A DNA stretch of 13,500 nt from an uncultured Eubacteriales bacterium (lineage in GTDB: Bacteria > Bacillota > Clostridia > Oscillospirales > Acutalibacteraceae), in contig CAQBRY010000048.1 in NCBI GenBank assembly GCA_948762645.1, positions 1 to 13,500 of the forward strand. The letters run 5' to 3'. Under the pieces are notes generated by a model. The model made no database searches. It worked only from the letters and a program-made list of their open reading frames with translations, and was not told the origin of the DNA. The position numbers were made by a program, and so were the translations under genes. Shown piece after piece: positions 1-7,239 of the stretch. Every line of letters starts with the position of its first letter. Position 1 is the first letter of the stretch.

Positions 1-345
1 CGTTTTAACTCCATACTTTTTTAATGTTTTTATATCATTTTCCGTTAATTCGTCAGTGTCATCTGAACGCAAGAACGCAAAATATTTTGTAGTTTTTCCA
101 TCTGTAGTCTTAAAGCCACCTAAGTCTCTGATGTTGTAGGTTGATTCAAGTTTCAAAACTTTAGTTTCATCTCCTTGTGTTTTTAAATTTGCTTTCAAGC
201 TAACTGATTCTTCCCTTTTAAGTTGTTGATTGGAAAAGGCCTTTACGCTTAAAAAGCTAGTAATAGATACAGAAGATGTCATAAAAAATGAGCAACAAAG
301 TCTAAAAAACCTATTATGCCGCTTTTGGCATTTTCCTAAATTCAT
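1..345 (-). CDS. Secreted tyrosine/serine phosphatase-like protein, N-terminal part (runs off the window)
   Basis: The first 115 codons read open from an ATG at 345 to the window edge, so the gene is partial. A strong site (AGGAGGGG, about 352-359) precedes this ATG, which fixes the start. Residues 1-36 look like a signal peptide: basic start (KCQKRHNRFFR), hydrophobic stretch, then VKAFS. After a short linker comes NIRDLGGFKTTDGK (71-84), then FLRSDDTDELTENDIKTL, which is the hallmark N-terminal part of the Y_phosphatase3/IphP-type phosphatases (NxRDLGG, then R-S-x-x-x-x-L-T/S). The catalytic HCxxxxxR loop would lie beyond the edge and is not seen. I infer an exported phosphatase; family assignment is fairly firm, substrate unknown. 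It has its own promoter just upstream. Confidence 0.8.
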   Translation of the reverse strand, partial: MNLGKCQKRHNRFFRLCCSFFMTSSVSITSFLSVKAFSNQQLKREESVSLKANLKTQGDETKVLKLESTYNIRDLGGFKTTDGKTTKYFAFLRSDDTDELTENDIKTLKKYGVKT

Positions 346-378
346 CAATTATCCCCTCCTTTGCTTTTTGATAACTGA

Positions 379-407
379 AATATACAGTAAAATGTAGAAA
401 ATTACAA
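379..407 (-). promoter_or_regulatory. Probable promoter of the phosphatase gene
   Basis: On the minus strand a TATATT -10 (379-384) lies 17 bases downstream of a TTGTAA -35-like hexamer (402-407). Transcription would start near 372, giving a short leader that carries the strong AGGAGGGG site. The spacing is canonical, the -35 match is only partial. Confidence 0.5.
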
Positions 408-502
408 GTCAATTTCCCAACCCGCTGTGGAAGTTTGCAAACATCCATAAAATGATTTAGTACAACCAATGACTTAATGTATAAGATACGACTCATACTT
501 GC

Positions 503-535
503 AAAAAAATTGCCGACTTACACCTATAAGTTGGC
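503..535 (-). terminator. Rho-independent terminator-like hairpin, minus strand
   Basis: Arms 512-520 and 527-535 pair over 9 bp (one G-T) around a 6-base loop. On the minus strand the stem is followed within two bases by seven Ts (plus-strand A-run 503-509). It would stop minus-strand transcription arriving from the RecD2 side before the phosphatase promoter. Confidence 0.55.
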
Positions 536-560
536 TATTAATACTACAAAAAAATAATAA

Positions 561-1039
561 TATTCAGAAGATTGCTTGATTTATCCAAGCCTCCTTCTGA
601 GTTTATTAGAAACAAAATTTAAATTGAATAGTTTTCCCCATAGTAGAATAGAAACAGTCCTTAATTTGTATAATAATTCTATGTTGGATAGCGGAACCAT
701 AAACAAATTTTATAATAAATTTTCTGATCTTTAAAAATTATTAAAAATTATAATGAATTTATTCCAAATACAGAAATTGCAATAAACGAGGCTCAAATGT
801 CCTGAACAATGCAATACGGAGAGTTAATTTATATGGTGACCGGCTGTGAAATTTATTTAAACAGTAACTTATATTTTTTAAAAAACATTAGAAAAAATAA
901 AGAAGCCAAAGTAATACTAAGAAAGTATGCTTTAGTTTTTTATCTAATTTCGCTTAATTTTATTACTTTTAGTGAAGAAGGATCCCAAGTACCAAAAATT
1001 ATTGTAAAATCGTTGCATTTCCCTAATAGCATATTTTGA
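561..1039 (+). other. Decayed coding-like stretch, unidentified
   Basis: This is the main content of the long gene-poor gap between the phosphatase and RecD2. One plus-strand frame is open from 561 to 735 without a plausible start and reads like protein (e.g. FPHSRIETVLNLYNNSMLD). A second frame then gives EFIPNTEIAINEAQMS before a stop at about 804. A third, starting with ATG at 809 without a ribosome binding site, stays open for 76 codons to 1039. The three pieces in succession look more like a frameshifted remnant than a live gene, but I recognise no family. The 809-1039 reading frame on its own could be chance in AT-rich DNA. Confidence 0.2.
564..600 (-). terminator. Second hairpin, possible minus-strand terminator
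   Basis: An outer 7-bp pairing (TCAGAAG 564-570 with CTTCTGA 594-600) encloses an inner one (GCTTG with CAAGC). On the minus strand it is followed by ATATTATTATTTTTTT. It could act in tandem with the hairpin at 512-535. The T-run is interrupted and some ten bases away, so this is less certain. Confidence 0.35.
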
Positions 1040-1059
1040 TTTTAATTAGATAGGGAAAT
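1017..1059. repeat. Inverted repeat downstream of RecD2
   Basis: ATTTCCCTA (1017-1025) and TAGGGAAAT (1051-1059) are perfect 9-base inverted copies separated by 25 bases. The repeat lies 26 bases beyond the RecD2 stop codon. It could act as a weak 3' hairpin, but no T-run follows on either strand. Confidence 0.3.
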
Positions 1060-1084
1060 TTATAATTTTCTTTATTACCTAATT

Positions 1085-3252
1085 TTAGCCTAATCTTTCA
1101 GAAAATCCATTGAATCGTTTAATGAGTTTCTCTTTTAAAAGGGTCTTTCTCTCGTTTGAAATGTTGTTTTGAACTGCATACTTAAAAGCGTTTTCATCAC
1201 CGATTAAAACTACGATTTTCTTCGCCCTTGTTATTCCTGTGTAAAGTAGATTCCTTTGTAGCATTATCCTGTTTTGAAAGTGAAGCGGCATAACGACTAT
1301 CGGAAATTCGGCTCCTTGAGATTTGTGTATTGTGACGGAATAAGAAAGCACTAGCTCCTCTAACTCTTGATAGCCATACTCAATGAAATTGCCGTCAAAA
1401 TCTACTGTTATTGAGTTATCATCTAAGTTTACATCACTTATAATTCCTATATCTCCATTAAAAATATCTTTATCGTAATTATTTTTTATTTGCATTATTT
1501 TATCGCCAAGCTTATATTTATTGGCTCCACGTTTTATGAATAATTTACTATCATTCAAAACATTTTGAAGTTCGATGTTTAAATTTTCTGTACCAAGTAG
1601 TCCTCTTTTCATTGGCGATAAAACTTGTATATCAGATATTTTATTAACCTTGTAATGGTTTGGAAGTCTTTGCGAACAGAGTTCTTTTATAATTGAAACT
1701 ATATTTTCGGGCTCATTTTCGCCTATAAAAAAGAAATCTGAATTATTTTTAACTTTTAAATCCGGCATCTGCCCGGCATTTATTTTATGTGAATTTGTAA
1801 TTATTTTGCTGGATTCTGCCTGTCGATAGATTTTATTTAATTTCGTAATGGGCAAAACTTCTGCATTAATTATATCGTTTAAAACATTCCCGGCATTTAC
1901 AGAAGGCAGTTGGTCGGCATCACCTATCATTATTACTGCCATTTCATTCGGAATAGCCTTTAGTAGGTTATACATCAAAATCGTGTCCAGCATGGAACTT
2001 TCATCTATTATGATTACATCTCCCACTAATTTATTTTCACTGTTTTTACTGAAATTGCCGCTGTGATCTGCTTCCAAAATCCTATGAATTGTTTTAGCTT
2101 CTACTTTACTCATTTCTGCCAAACGCCGAGCAGCCCTACCGGTTGGAGCTGCAAGAATTACTTTTTTATTCATAGATTTAAAAATATCAATTATCGCTTT
2201 TGTAATTGTAGTTTTTCCTGTTCCCGGGCCTCCTGTTATTATGCTGAATTTAGATAAAATCGCCGTTTTTATAGCTGATATTTGAATACTGTCGTAAATT
2301 ATTCTATTTTTGTCTTGTACAGATTTTATGATTTTTTTTAAATCTAAATCTTCAATAATTTTATTTTTGGTATGTGCAATTTCGCATATTCTCTTTGCAA
2401 TCCCAACTTCTGAATGATAAAAAGGTGGAAGATATATAATTTTGCTTTCGTTTTCACAAATTATTTCATTTATATTTTTTAAATGACTAAATGTCATAGC
2501 AATAATATGTTCGGGAATATCGAGTAGCTTTGCTCCCTGCCGGACTAAATCCTCAAATGAAGCATAGCAATGTCCCTCACCGGCAAGACTACTTAAAATA
2601 TAAAAAATTCCTGCTCTGCATCGATTATATCCATTTTTGTCTTGCCCGAGTTTTTCAGCAATTATGTCGGCAGTTTTAAATCCTATTCCGTAGACATCAT
2701 CTACTATACCATATGGATTTTCCTTAAGTTTGGCTATGCTTTCTTCTCCATAAACTTTATAAATTTTATGTGCAATAGAGGTTAAAATCCCACAATCACT
2801 TAAAAATATCATTAAATCTTTTATATTTTTATGGTCTTGCCAAGACTGCTTTATAGCGTTAATTCTTTTTACTCCAATTTTAGGAATATCGAGCAATTTG
2901 ATAGGATTATTTTCAATTATATCTATTGTGTTTTCTCCGAATTTTTCTACAATTTTTTAGCAAACTTAGGTCCAATGCCTTCAATAAGTCCACTTCCGAG
3001 ATATTTCTCAATTCCGTAAATACTTGCCGGCAGGCTTTCTTTATACTCTTTTACTTTAAATTGTTTACCGAATTTTTTATCTATCGTAAAATTTCCTTTG
3101 GCTTCAATCACTGTTCCAACATTAACCCCAATAAACTTGCCGGTAAACGTAATAAGGCCAGAAAACCCTTTCACTCTAACTTTTATTACTCCATATCCGT
3201 TTTCCTCATTTTGATATGTTATTCTTTCAACAGCTCCGCTTACAGTTTCCAT
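1085..3252 (-). pseudogene. recD2: RecD2-type SF1 DNA helicase (RecD/TraA family), split by one-base frameshift
   Basis: RecD2 enzymes are 5'-3' DNA helicases acting without RecBC in repair and recombination. Here the N-terminal part (3252 down to a TAG at 2947-2949, 101 aa, VERITYQNEENGYGVIKV) is the usual OB-like start. The second part (603 aa from about 2893) holds helix-hairpin-helix segments, Walker A GGPGTGKT, Walker B VIIIDESSMLD, GDADQLPSV, VTIHKSQGAEFP and YTGITRAKK. One A missing from the AAAAAA run (plus-strand T-run 2953-2958) explains the break: restoring it reads AKKIVEKFGENTIDII straight into LLDIPKIG, giving 722 aa, normal for the family. All motifs are intact, so the break is recent, a sequencing error, or bypassed by slippage on the A-run. 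No clear Shine-Dalgarno site precedes the ATG at 3252. Confidence 0.9.
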
Positions 3253-3269
3253 AAATTCACATCCACAAT

Positions 3270-3307
3270 AAAAGACTCTAGTTTCATAATTATAACAAGA
3301 GTCTTTT
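3270..3307. other. 10-bp inverted repeat with a TATAAT in its loop, upstream of RecD2
   Basis: AAAAGACTCT (3270-3279) pairs perfectly with AGAGTCTTTT (3298-3307) around an 18-base loop. On the minus strand the loop reads TTGTTATAATTATGAAAC, where TATAAT is a perfect -10 box with a poor TTTAAA 17 bases before it. The repeat may therefore frame the RecD2 promoter as an operator, or it may be a weak terminator on the plus strand (five Ts at 3304-3308). Confidence 0.35.
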
Positions 3308-3357
3308 TGATTTTAAACTGCTTTGCTATATCAACAATAAACAATGGTTTTTGGGAA

Positions 3358-3454
3358 TCAGCAAACAAATAATATCGAACGTAACAACAATAATATTAGT
3401 AATACTTCAGATTACTTTGCTCGTCCTACTAAAGTTATAGTAAAACAACTTTAA
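3358..3454 (+). other. Short open frame ending in the inverted repeat, probably a remnant
   Basis: A roughly 36-codon frame begins at an ATG near 3341 and ends in the TAA at 3452-3454. It is rich in Asn (IERNNNNISNTSDYF) and ends ARPTKVIVKQL. It has no ribosome binding site, and the stop falls inside the left arm of the inverted repeat. It may be the tail of a lost gene or chance. No family recognised. Confidence 0.15.
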
Positions 3455-3559
3455 ATAAAGAATAATAAATAAAATTTAAAAGCCTTTCCTAAAGCCGCAA
3501 TGTTAAGGTTTTATTGCATAAAACACTTGCACGGTTTTTAAGTTGTTTTACTATACTTT
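3431..3559. repeat. Long imperfect inverted repeat, MITE-like or large hairpin
   Basis: The left arm at 3431-3454 and the right arm at 3538-3559 are inverted copies. The shared core ATAGTAAAACAACTT is exact, and each side has a one-base length difference (GTTATAG against the copy's GTATAG; CTTTAA against CTTAA). The inner 83 bases contain a further imperfect pairing (AAAAGCCTT with AAGGTTTT). The overall shape resembles a short non-autonomous transposable element of about 130 bp or a long structured RNA. No clear target duplication is visible. Confidence 0.4.
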
Positions 3560-3700
3560 CATATCTAAAAACATAGATAACATTATTTTTAAACTTTGTA
3601 AAGGATTACATACTTTTTTATATCACATAAACTTCAAATATATATCGCATAATGTTATACAAAATACAGTTATCTTCTATTTTTGGTTTTGTTAAGAATA

Positions 3701-3732
3701 AAGAAATTTTTAATTGTAGTTAAAAATTTCTT
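3701..3732. promoter_or_regulatory. Perfect 13-bp palindrome, candidate operator of the bacteriocin-like operon
   Basis: AAGAAATTTTTAA (3701-3713) and TTAAAAATTTCTT (3720-3732) are perfect inverted copies around a 6-base spacer. The right arm ends in the first two bases of the -35 hexamer of the operon's likely promoter. That position suits a repressor or activator site. No T-run follows on the plus strand, so it is not an obvious terminator there. Confidence 0.5.
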
Positions 3733-3759
3733 CAAAATAAAAATTAATTTTGCTATACT
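3731..3759 (+). promoter_or_regulatory. Probable promoter of the bacteriocin-like operon
   Basis: TTCAAA (-35-like, 3731-3736) and TATACT (-10, 3754-3759) are 17 bases apart. The leader of about 40 bases runs to the TTG start at 3805. The -35 is weak (4 of 6), which fits a regulated promoter. Confidence 0.5.
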
Positions 3760-3804
3760 TAGGTCGTATAACCAGATGTCTAAAAAATTATGGAGGGTTT
3801 ATTA

Positions 3805-4401
3805 TTGAAAACCAATACTAAGTTTAAAGAAAAGGTAATTTCCGGAGTTTTATTAGGTATATCGACAGTTTCGATTCTAGCAAACGGATTTTATTTAAGC
3901 AATTTTCAAGTGATTAATTCTAAAAATGATGTCAGTTGCATAGATGATAATCATATTAGCGTAAGTTATAAAGGCGTAAGCAAAGAAAACCCAAGCAATA
4001 ATATTATGATTGATAAATGCAAAACGGAAAATAAATTTGTTTATAATGTAAAAAACTTGAATACAGGTAATTCGTTGTATAGCTTCACGTCAGATAAAGA
4101 TATTGACTTGAAGTCTGTAATGAAAACTAACAATTTATCTTATAATCAGCTAAATGCTGCAGTAGGTACAGTTATAGCTACTATGGCTACTCATCAAGTA
4201 GGTGTTGTTGCAGCTATAGGAATTTTAACAGCAGCTGGCGAAGGCGGTGGAGCTATTGCAGCATTAGGTGCGTGTGGAGACTTTATTGCATTATGTGAAT
4301 TAATGGCAGAAGGATATAGTTTATGGGCAATCCTTAGTGCTGGTTTATTAAGTCTTAGTGGTATATTGGTTATAGCAGGTAGCATAACTGCTCTACTATA
4401 A
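3805..4401 (+). CDS. Bacteriocin-like secreted precursor with hydrophobic Gly/Ala-rich core
   Basis: The 198-aa product most likely starts at TTG 3805, because the ATG at 3790 overlaps the GGAGGG site (3792-3797), which is ideally spaced 7 bases before the TTG. Residues 1-27 form a signal peptide (MKTNTKFKEK, hydrophobic stretch, SILANG). Residues 28-115 are polar and act like a long leader. Residues 116-198 are almost wholly hydrophobic, rich in Gly, Ala, Ile and Leu, with C157 and C164, no Lys or Arg, and few acids. The segment ILTAAGEGGGAIAALGA resembles ILTAVGSGGLSLLAAAG of the circular bacteriocin AS-48 (recalled, not searched). The two-Cys tail also recalls the SDP toxin. I infer an antimicrobial peptide released from the C-terminus; a membrane-anchored protein is the alternative. 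It heads an operon with a protease and two membrane proteins. Confidence 0.6.
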   Translation: MKTNTKFKEKVISGVLLGISTVSILANGFYLSNFQVINSKNDVSCIDDNHISVSYKGVSKENPSNNIMIDKCKTENKFVYNVKNLNTGNSLYSFTSDKDIDLKSVMKTNNLSYNQLNAAVGTVIATMATHQVGVVAAIGILTAAGEGGGAIAALGACGDFIALCELMAEGYSLWAILSAGLLSLSGILVIAGSITALL

Positions 4402-4421
4402 GAGTTAGGAACGATGTTTTA

Positions 4422-5498
4422 ATGAAAAAAACAATATCTACTTGTAATATAAGTTGTTTTTCATCTTATTTGGTTTTATTAATGGGTATATGGTTTAATA
4501 CGATATATCCACTTTTTAAAACACTTAATGGTGTGTTTATATTCATTTCAATCCCTTATTTTTTCTTTGGACTTCTTTATGCTTTTTTGAAATATCCTTG
4601 GTTTTTAAAAGACAATATTTTAGAAGAAAGGGTCTATGGAAATAAGGTAGCTCAGCATAATTTGAATTGGTTTAGCAAATTAGTAATTATTCTTTTTAAC
4701 CCTGAACGCAGCAAATTTGAAAGTTTATTTTCATTAACCACAATTTCACTATATAGGCATTATAGTAATTGTAATTTTAAGTGGAAAAATAATAATGCAA
4801 AAATAATACATAAACTTTTAGATTTTATAATTATGATAGTTTTATCAACAGTTTATGGCCTTGGCTGCTATATATGGCATAAATACTTAATCGGTGGAAT
4901 TATAGTTATAGCTATATTGTTTCCAGTTATGTTACTGTTACAAGAGATATCAAGATATGCATTAAGTGTAAAAGTAGATGAAAAAAATAAAAAAAATGTT
5001 AGAATTAAGGTTAATTATAGTAATTTTCATTTAGGGAATAAAAAAATTTTGGGTAAAGCCTTAATTTTACATAATTCTATTTTGGTTTCAAGTGAGATTT
5101 ACAAAAAAGACGATATAGTTTATGAGTATGTGGTTTCTCATGAAGAGGGTCACTTAGAAGACTTTTTAGCAAAGTTTATTTTTATCATGAGAATATTTTT
5201 ATCATCATTTATGTGTATTTTTCCATTAATTTTGTATTTTATTTTAAATTCTTTGATTTTAGCCGTGTTGCCTACTTTTTTATACATTTTTTCAGTAATT
5301 GCCTTTAGACGTAGAATAAATGAAAGAATTGAATTAAATGCCGATATATACGCGCTTAAAGATATCGGTCAAGAAAAGTTGATGTTTGCATTAGAGTTGT
5401 TATCTGATAAAGACAATGAAATTTATTTAAAAAATAAAGGATTAAATTTTGATGAAAGAATTAAGAGGATAAATGAATATATTAAAAAAACAAAGTAA
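4422..5498 (+). CDS. Integral-membrane M48-like zinc metalloprotease
   Basis: This 358-aa protein has a pair of membrane segments near residues 12-60, another pair near 133-175, and a third near 251-295. The zinc site is visible: HEEGH at 240-244 (HExxH) and ELNADIYA at 304-311, which matches the M48 third-ligand motif ExxADxxA. The tail FDERIKRINEYI (343-354) matches the ERI-type end common in M48 proteins. The layout resembles HtpX/Ste24-type proteases but is divergent. It starts 20 bases after the precursor stop, with an AGGA site a little far upstream, so it is probably co-transcribed. I infer that it cleaves the leader from the precursor, perhaps within the membrane plane. Quality control or immunity is possible. 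The protease call is firm, its substrate is inference. Confidence 0.75.
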   Translation: MKKTISTCNISCFSSYLVLLMGIWFNTIYPLFKTLNGVFIFISIPYFFFGLLYAFLKYPWFLKDNILEERVYGNKVAQHNLNWFSKLVIILFNPERSKFESLFSLTTISLYRHYSNCNFKWKNNNAKIIHKLLDFIIMIVLSTVYGLGCYIWHKYLIGGIIVIAILFPVMLLLQEISRYALSVKVDEKNKKNVRIKVNYSNFHLGNKKILGKALILHNSILVSSEIYKKDDIVYEYVVSHEEGHLEDFLAKFIFIMRIFLSSFMCIFPLILYFILNSLILAVLPTFLYIFSVIAFRRRINERIELNADIYALKDIGQEKLMFALELLSDKDNEIYLKNKGLNFDERIKRINEYIKKTK

Positions 5499-6000
5499 AT
5501 TTTTTTGGATTTTAATCTGTTTACAAATTTTAGTTTCGCTTGTAGGCTTTTTTAGGTTTTTTATCTTTGCAAAAAATTTAAGTATAACAAGAGATAGCGT
5601 TCCTAGTGATTTAAATTCTTTAATTTATTTCACTAGGTTTTTAGTACAAAGCAAAAATGAAAACACTTTAACATTTTTCTTTCATAATTTTGGACTAGCT
5701 TTACTTGGTAATTTACTTAGTCTATTGTCTCTTGGCTTTTTAGGCATACCCCAACTGTTTTCTGCATTTAGTGTTTTAGGTATTAGTGCCACTAACGGTT
5801 TTAGCATGAGCCTGTTGATTGCCTTTTTAGAAACTTTAGGTATATGTGTATCAATAGGATTTGGTACAGTTTTTTCGTGGAAGTTGAAAAATAGAGAAAT
5901 TAAAAAAAGTATCGTGCTTTTTAAAAGTGTTTTATTAATTTTGTTTTTAGCTTTTTTATATTTGACAACAGCTTTAATTGAATCAAATTATATCGGTTAG
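5473..6000 (+). CDS. SpoIIM/DUF95 family membrane protein
   Basis: The 175-aa protein has about four to five membrane segments. The middle part FFHNFGLALLGNLLSLLSLG, followed by PQLFSAFSVLGISATNGFS and a LETLGIC element, matches the N-x-x-x-A-x-x-x-G and NG-x-x-x-G patterns of the SpoIIM family. Family members stand beside circular bacteriocin genes (for example the B genes of the circularin A and uberolysin clusters), where they are needed for maturation or secretion; in sporulating bacteria SpoIIM serves engulfment. The small size and operon context argue for the bacteriocin role. Its ATG overlaps the end of the protease gene by 26 bases, with AGAGGA just upstream, so the two are translationally coupled. 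Confidence 0.65.
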   Translation: MNILKKQSKFFWILICLQILVSLVGFFRFFIFAKNLSITRDSVPSDLNSLIYFTRFLVQSKNENTLTFFFHNFGLALLGNLLSLLSLGFLGIPQLFSAFSVLGISATNGFSMSLLIAFLETLGICVSIGFGTVFSWKLKNREIKKSIVLFKSVLLILFLAFLYLTTALIESNYIG

Positions 6001-6009
6001 GGGAACAAC

Positions 6010-6495
6010 ATGATATACTATAAAAAATTACATTCTTTAATACTAATATTTTCTAGTTTATTATTTGGAATCTTTATGAAAATAACAAATAATTATAATT
6101 GGATGTTTTTTGTTATTTCAGTCATGGTATTTGCTATATTGATTTTAGTGAGTTCAGCTATTCAAGGATTGATTTTATCTGCTATAGATTATTTCTTTGG
6201 AAAAAAAGAAACCTTCAAAAGTAAATTTAAAGTAGCTTTTAATTCTATACTTTATTCTTATGATGTTTTATTGCCATTAATAATTTACGGAATAGTGTTT
6301 AGTTTGTTTAATAATATTGAGTTAAAAACAATCACAAATATAATAACAACTGTAACCAAAATTATATGCCCTTTTATAACATATTTATCATATAAATATA
6401 TTTCTTCAAAAAGTTGGGTGTATACATTAAAAATAGTTTCCATGTATTGGATAATTTTTGTGCTGCTTTCAAATATAAAATTTTTATTTGTGTAA
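6010..6495 (+). CDS. Yip1-like polytopic membrane protein of the operon
   Basis: The 161-aa product has about five hydrophobic segments (near 8-24, 31-58, 83-101, 106-128 and 138-160) and a short charged loop FFGKKETFKSKFKVAFNS after the second. This loop and the following segment recall the Yip1 family (gkgtfkkaf, then a membrane helix), but the match is weak and unverified. It starts 9 bases after the SpoIIM-like gene, with AGGGGA well placed, so it is the last gene of the operon. By position I infer immunity or export of the peptide. No terminator follows directly; the first convincing one is at 7220-7259. Confidence 0.5.
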   Translation: MIYYKKLHSLILIFSSLLFGIFMKITNNYNWMFFVISVMVFAILILVSSAIQGLILSAIDYFFGKKETFKSKFKVAFNSILYSYDVLLPLIIYGIVFSLFNNIELKTITNIITTVTKIICPFITYLSYKYISSKSWVYTLKIVSMYWIIFVLLSNIKFLFV

Positions 6496-6600
6496 TTAAA
6501 GCAATCTCGTAAAAGATGGTGAAAGTTAAAAATACGTACAATCGAAAAAAAAGAAATCAAAAATATTTATGAAAATAGTATGAATAAAACTTAATAGAAT

Positions 6601-7239
6601 GAGGTAAATAAAGGCGAAAAAACAACGTATATAGTTCTATGTGGGAAGGAAAAAGTATCGATAAATAAAATAACAAATATGCCATATAATCAATCTGTTG
6701 ACAATCAATATGAAAATAATTATCAAAAAAATTCTTGTTGGTTTGAGAAAACAGAACAATCTATGACTAACAATAGTGGAAATACACAAGGTCAAGAAAC
6801 AAATACGCAGGTAGATCCAGACCTACGAAAACTTGCAAGTGAAGTTATTGACCTAGTAAATGCAGAAAGATCCGCTAACGGATTAAATACACTTGAAACT
6901 GATTTAAACGTTCAATCTGCTGCACAGGTTCGTACTCAAAAAATTAATACAGTATTTTCACATACCCGTCCTAACGGAACTGGCTGTTTTACCGCCTTAC
7001 AAAAAATTGGAGCAAACTATAAAGGTGCCGGAGAAAATATTGCTAGTGGACGAACAAGTGCTCAACAAGTTATGAGTTCGTGGATTAACTCTGAGGGTCA
7101 TAGAGCTAATATATTAAATGCTCCGTCCACAAAAATTGAGGAGTATACAAGAACGCCTCAGGACAATATTGTTGGACACAAATGTTTATTTATTAAAATA
7201 TGTTCTAAACAAAATTTTTATAGGCATTTCCTAATCTGA
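6601..7239 (+). pseudogene. Secreted CAP/SCP-domain protein remnant (YkwD-like), both ends damaged
   Basis: From an ATG at 6679 a 186-codon frame contains a CAP domain at residues 50-149: LRKLASEVIDLVNAERSANG, then FSHTRPNG, GAGENIASG, SSWINSEGHRANILNA. The conserved H95, E119, E139 and H141 of the CAP site are all present. The domain is cut after NILNA: the expected last strands (FTEIGVG and the YWVQIF type) are replaced by unrelated sequence that runs into the terminator loop. There is no signal peptide, although these proteins are normally exported. The same frame is open back to about 6601 without a usable start, and the ATG at 6679 has no ribosome binding site. I read this as a dead gene, although a live shortened version cannot be excluded. 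Confidence 0.7.

Noticed and set aside
314..496. 60-codon minus-strand frame
   Set aside because: It overlaps the promoter, leader and first codons of the phosphatase in another frame and has no ribosome binding site.
1085..2896. The large RecD2 fragment as a complete stand-alone gene starting at a TTG
   Set aside because: The missing N-terminal domain is present directly upstream in the next frame, and no ribosome binding site precedes the TTG.
2926..3372. 148-codon plus-strand frame over the RecD2 5' region
   Set aside because: It is antisense to the conserved RecD2 N-terminus, its sequence is low-complexity and Phe-rich as expected of a shadow, and no start signal is seen.
4194..4385. 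63-codon minus-strand frame in the precursor
   Set aside because: It is the antisense of the Gly/Ala-rich core (hence Pro/Ala-rich) and has no start signals.
6285..6560. 91-codon minus-strand frame
   Set aside because: It is antisense to the Yip1-like gene, which has a good ribosome binding site and the operon context.
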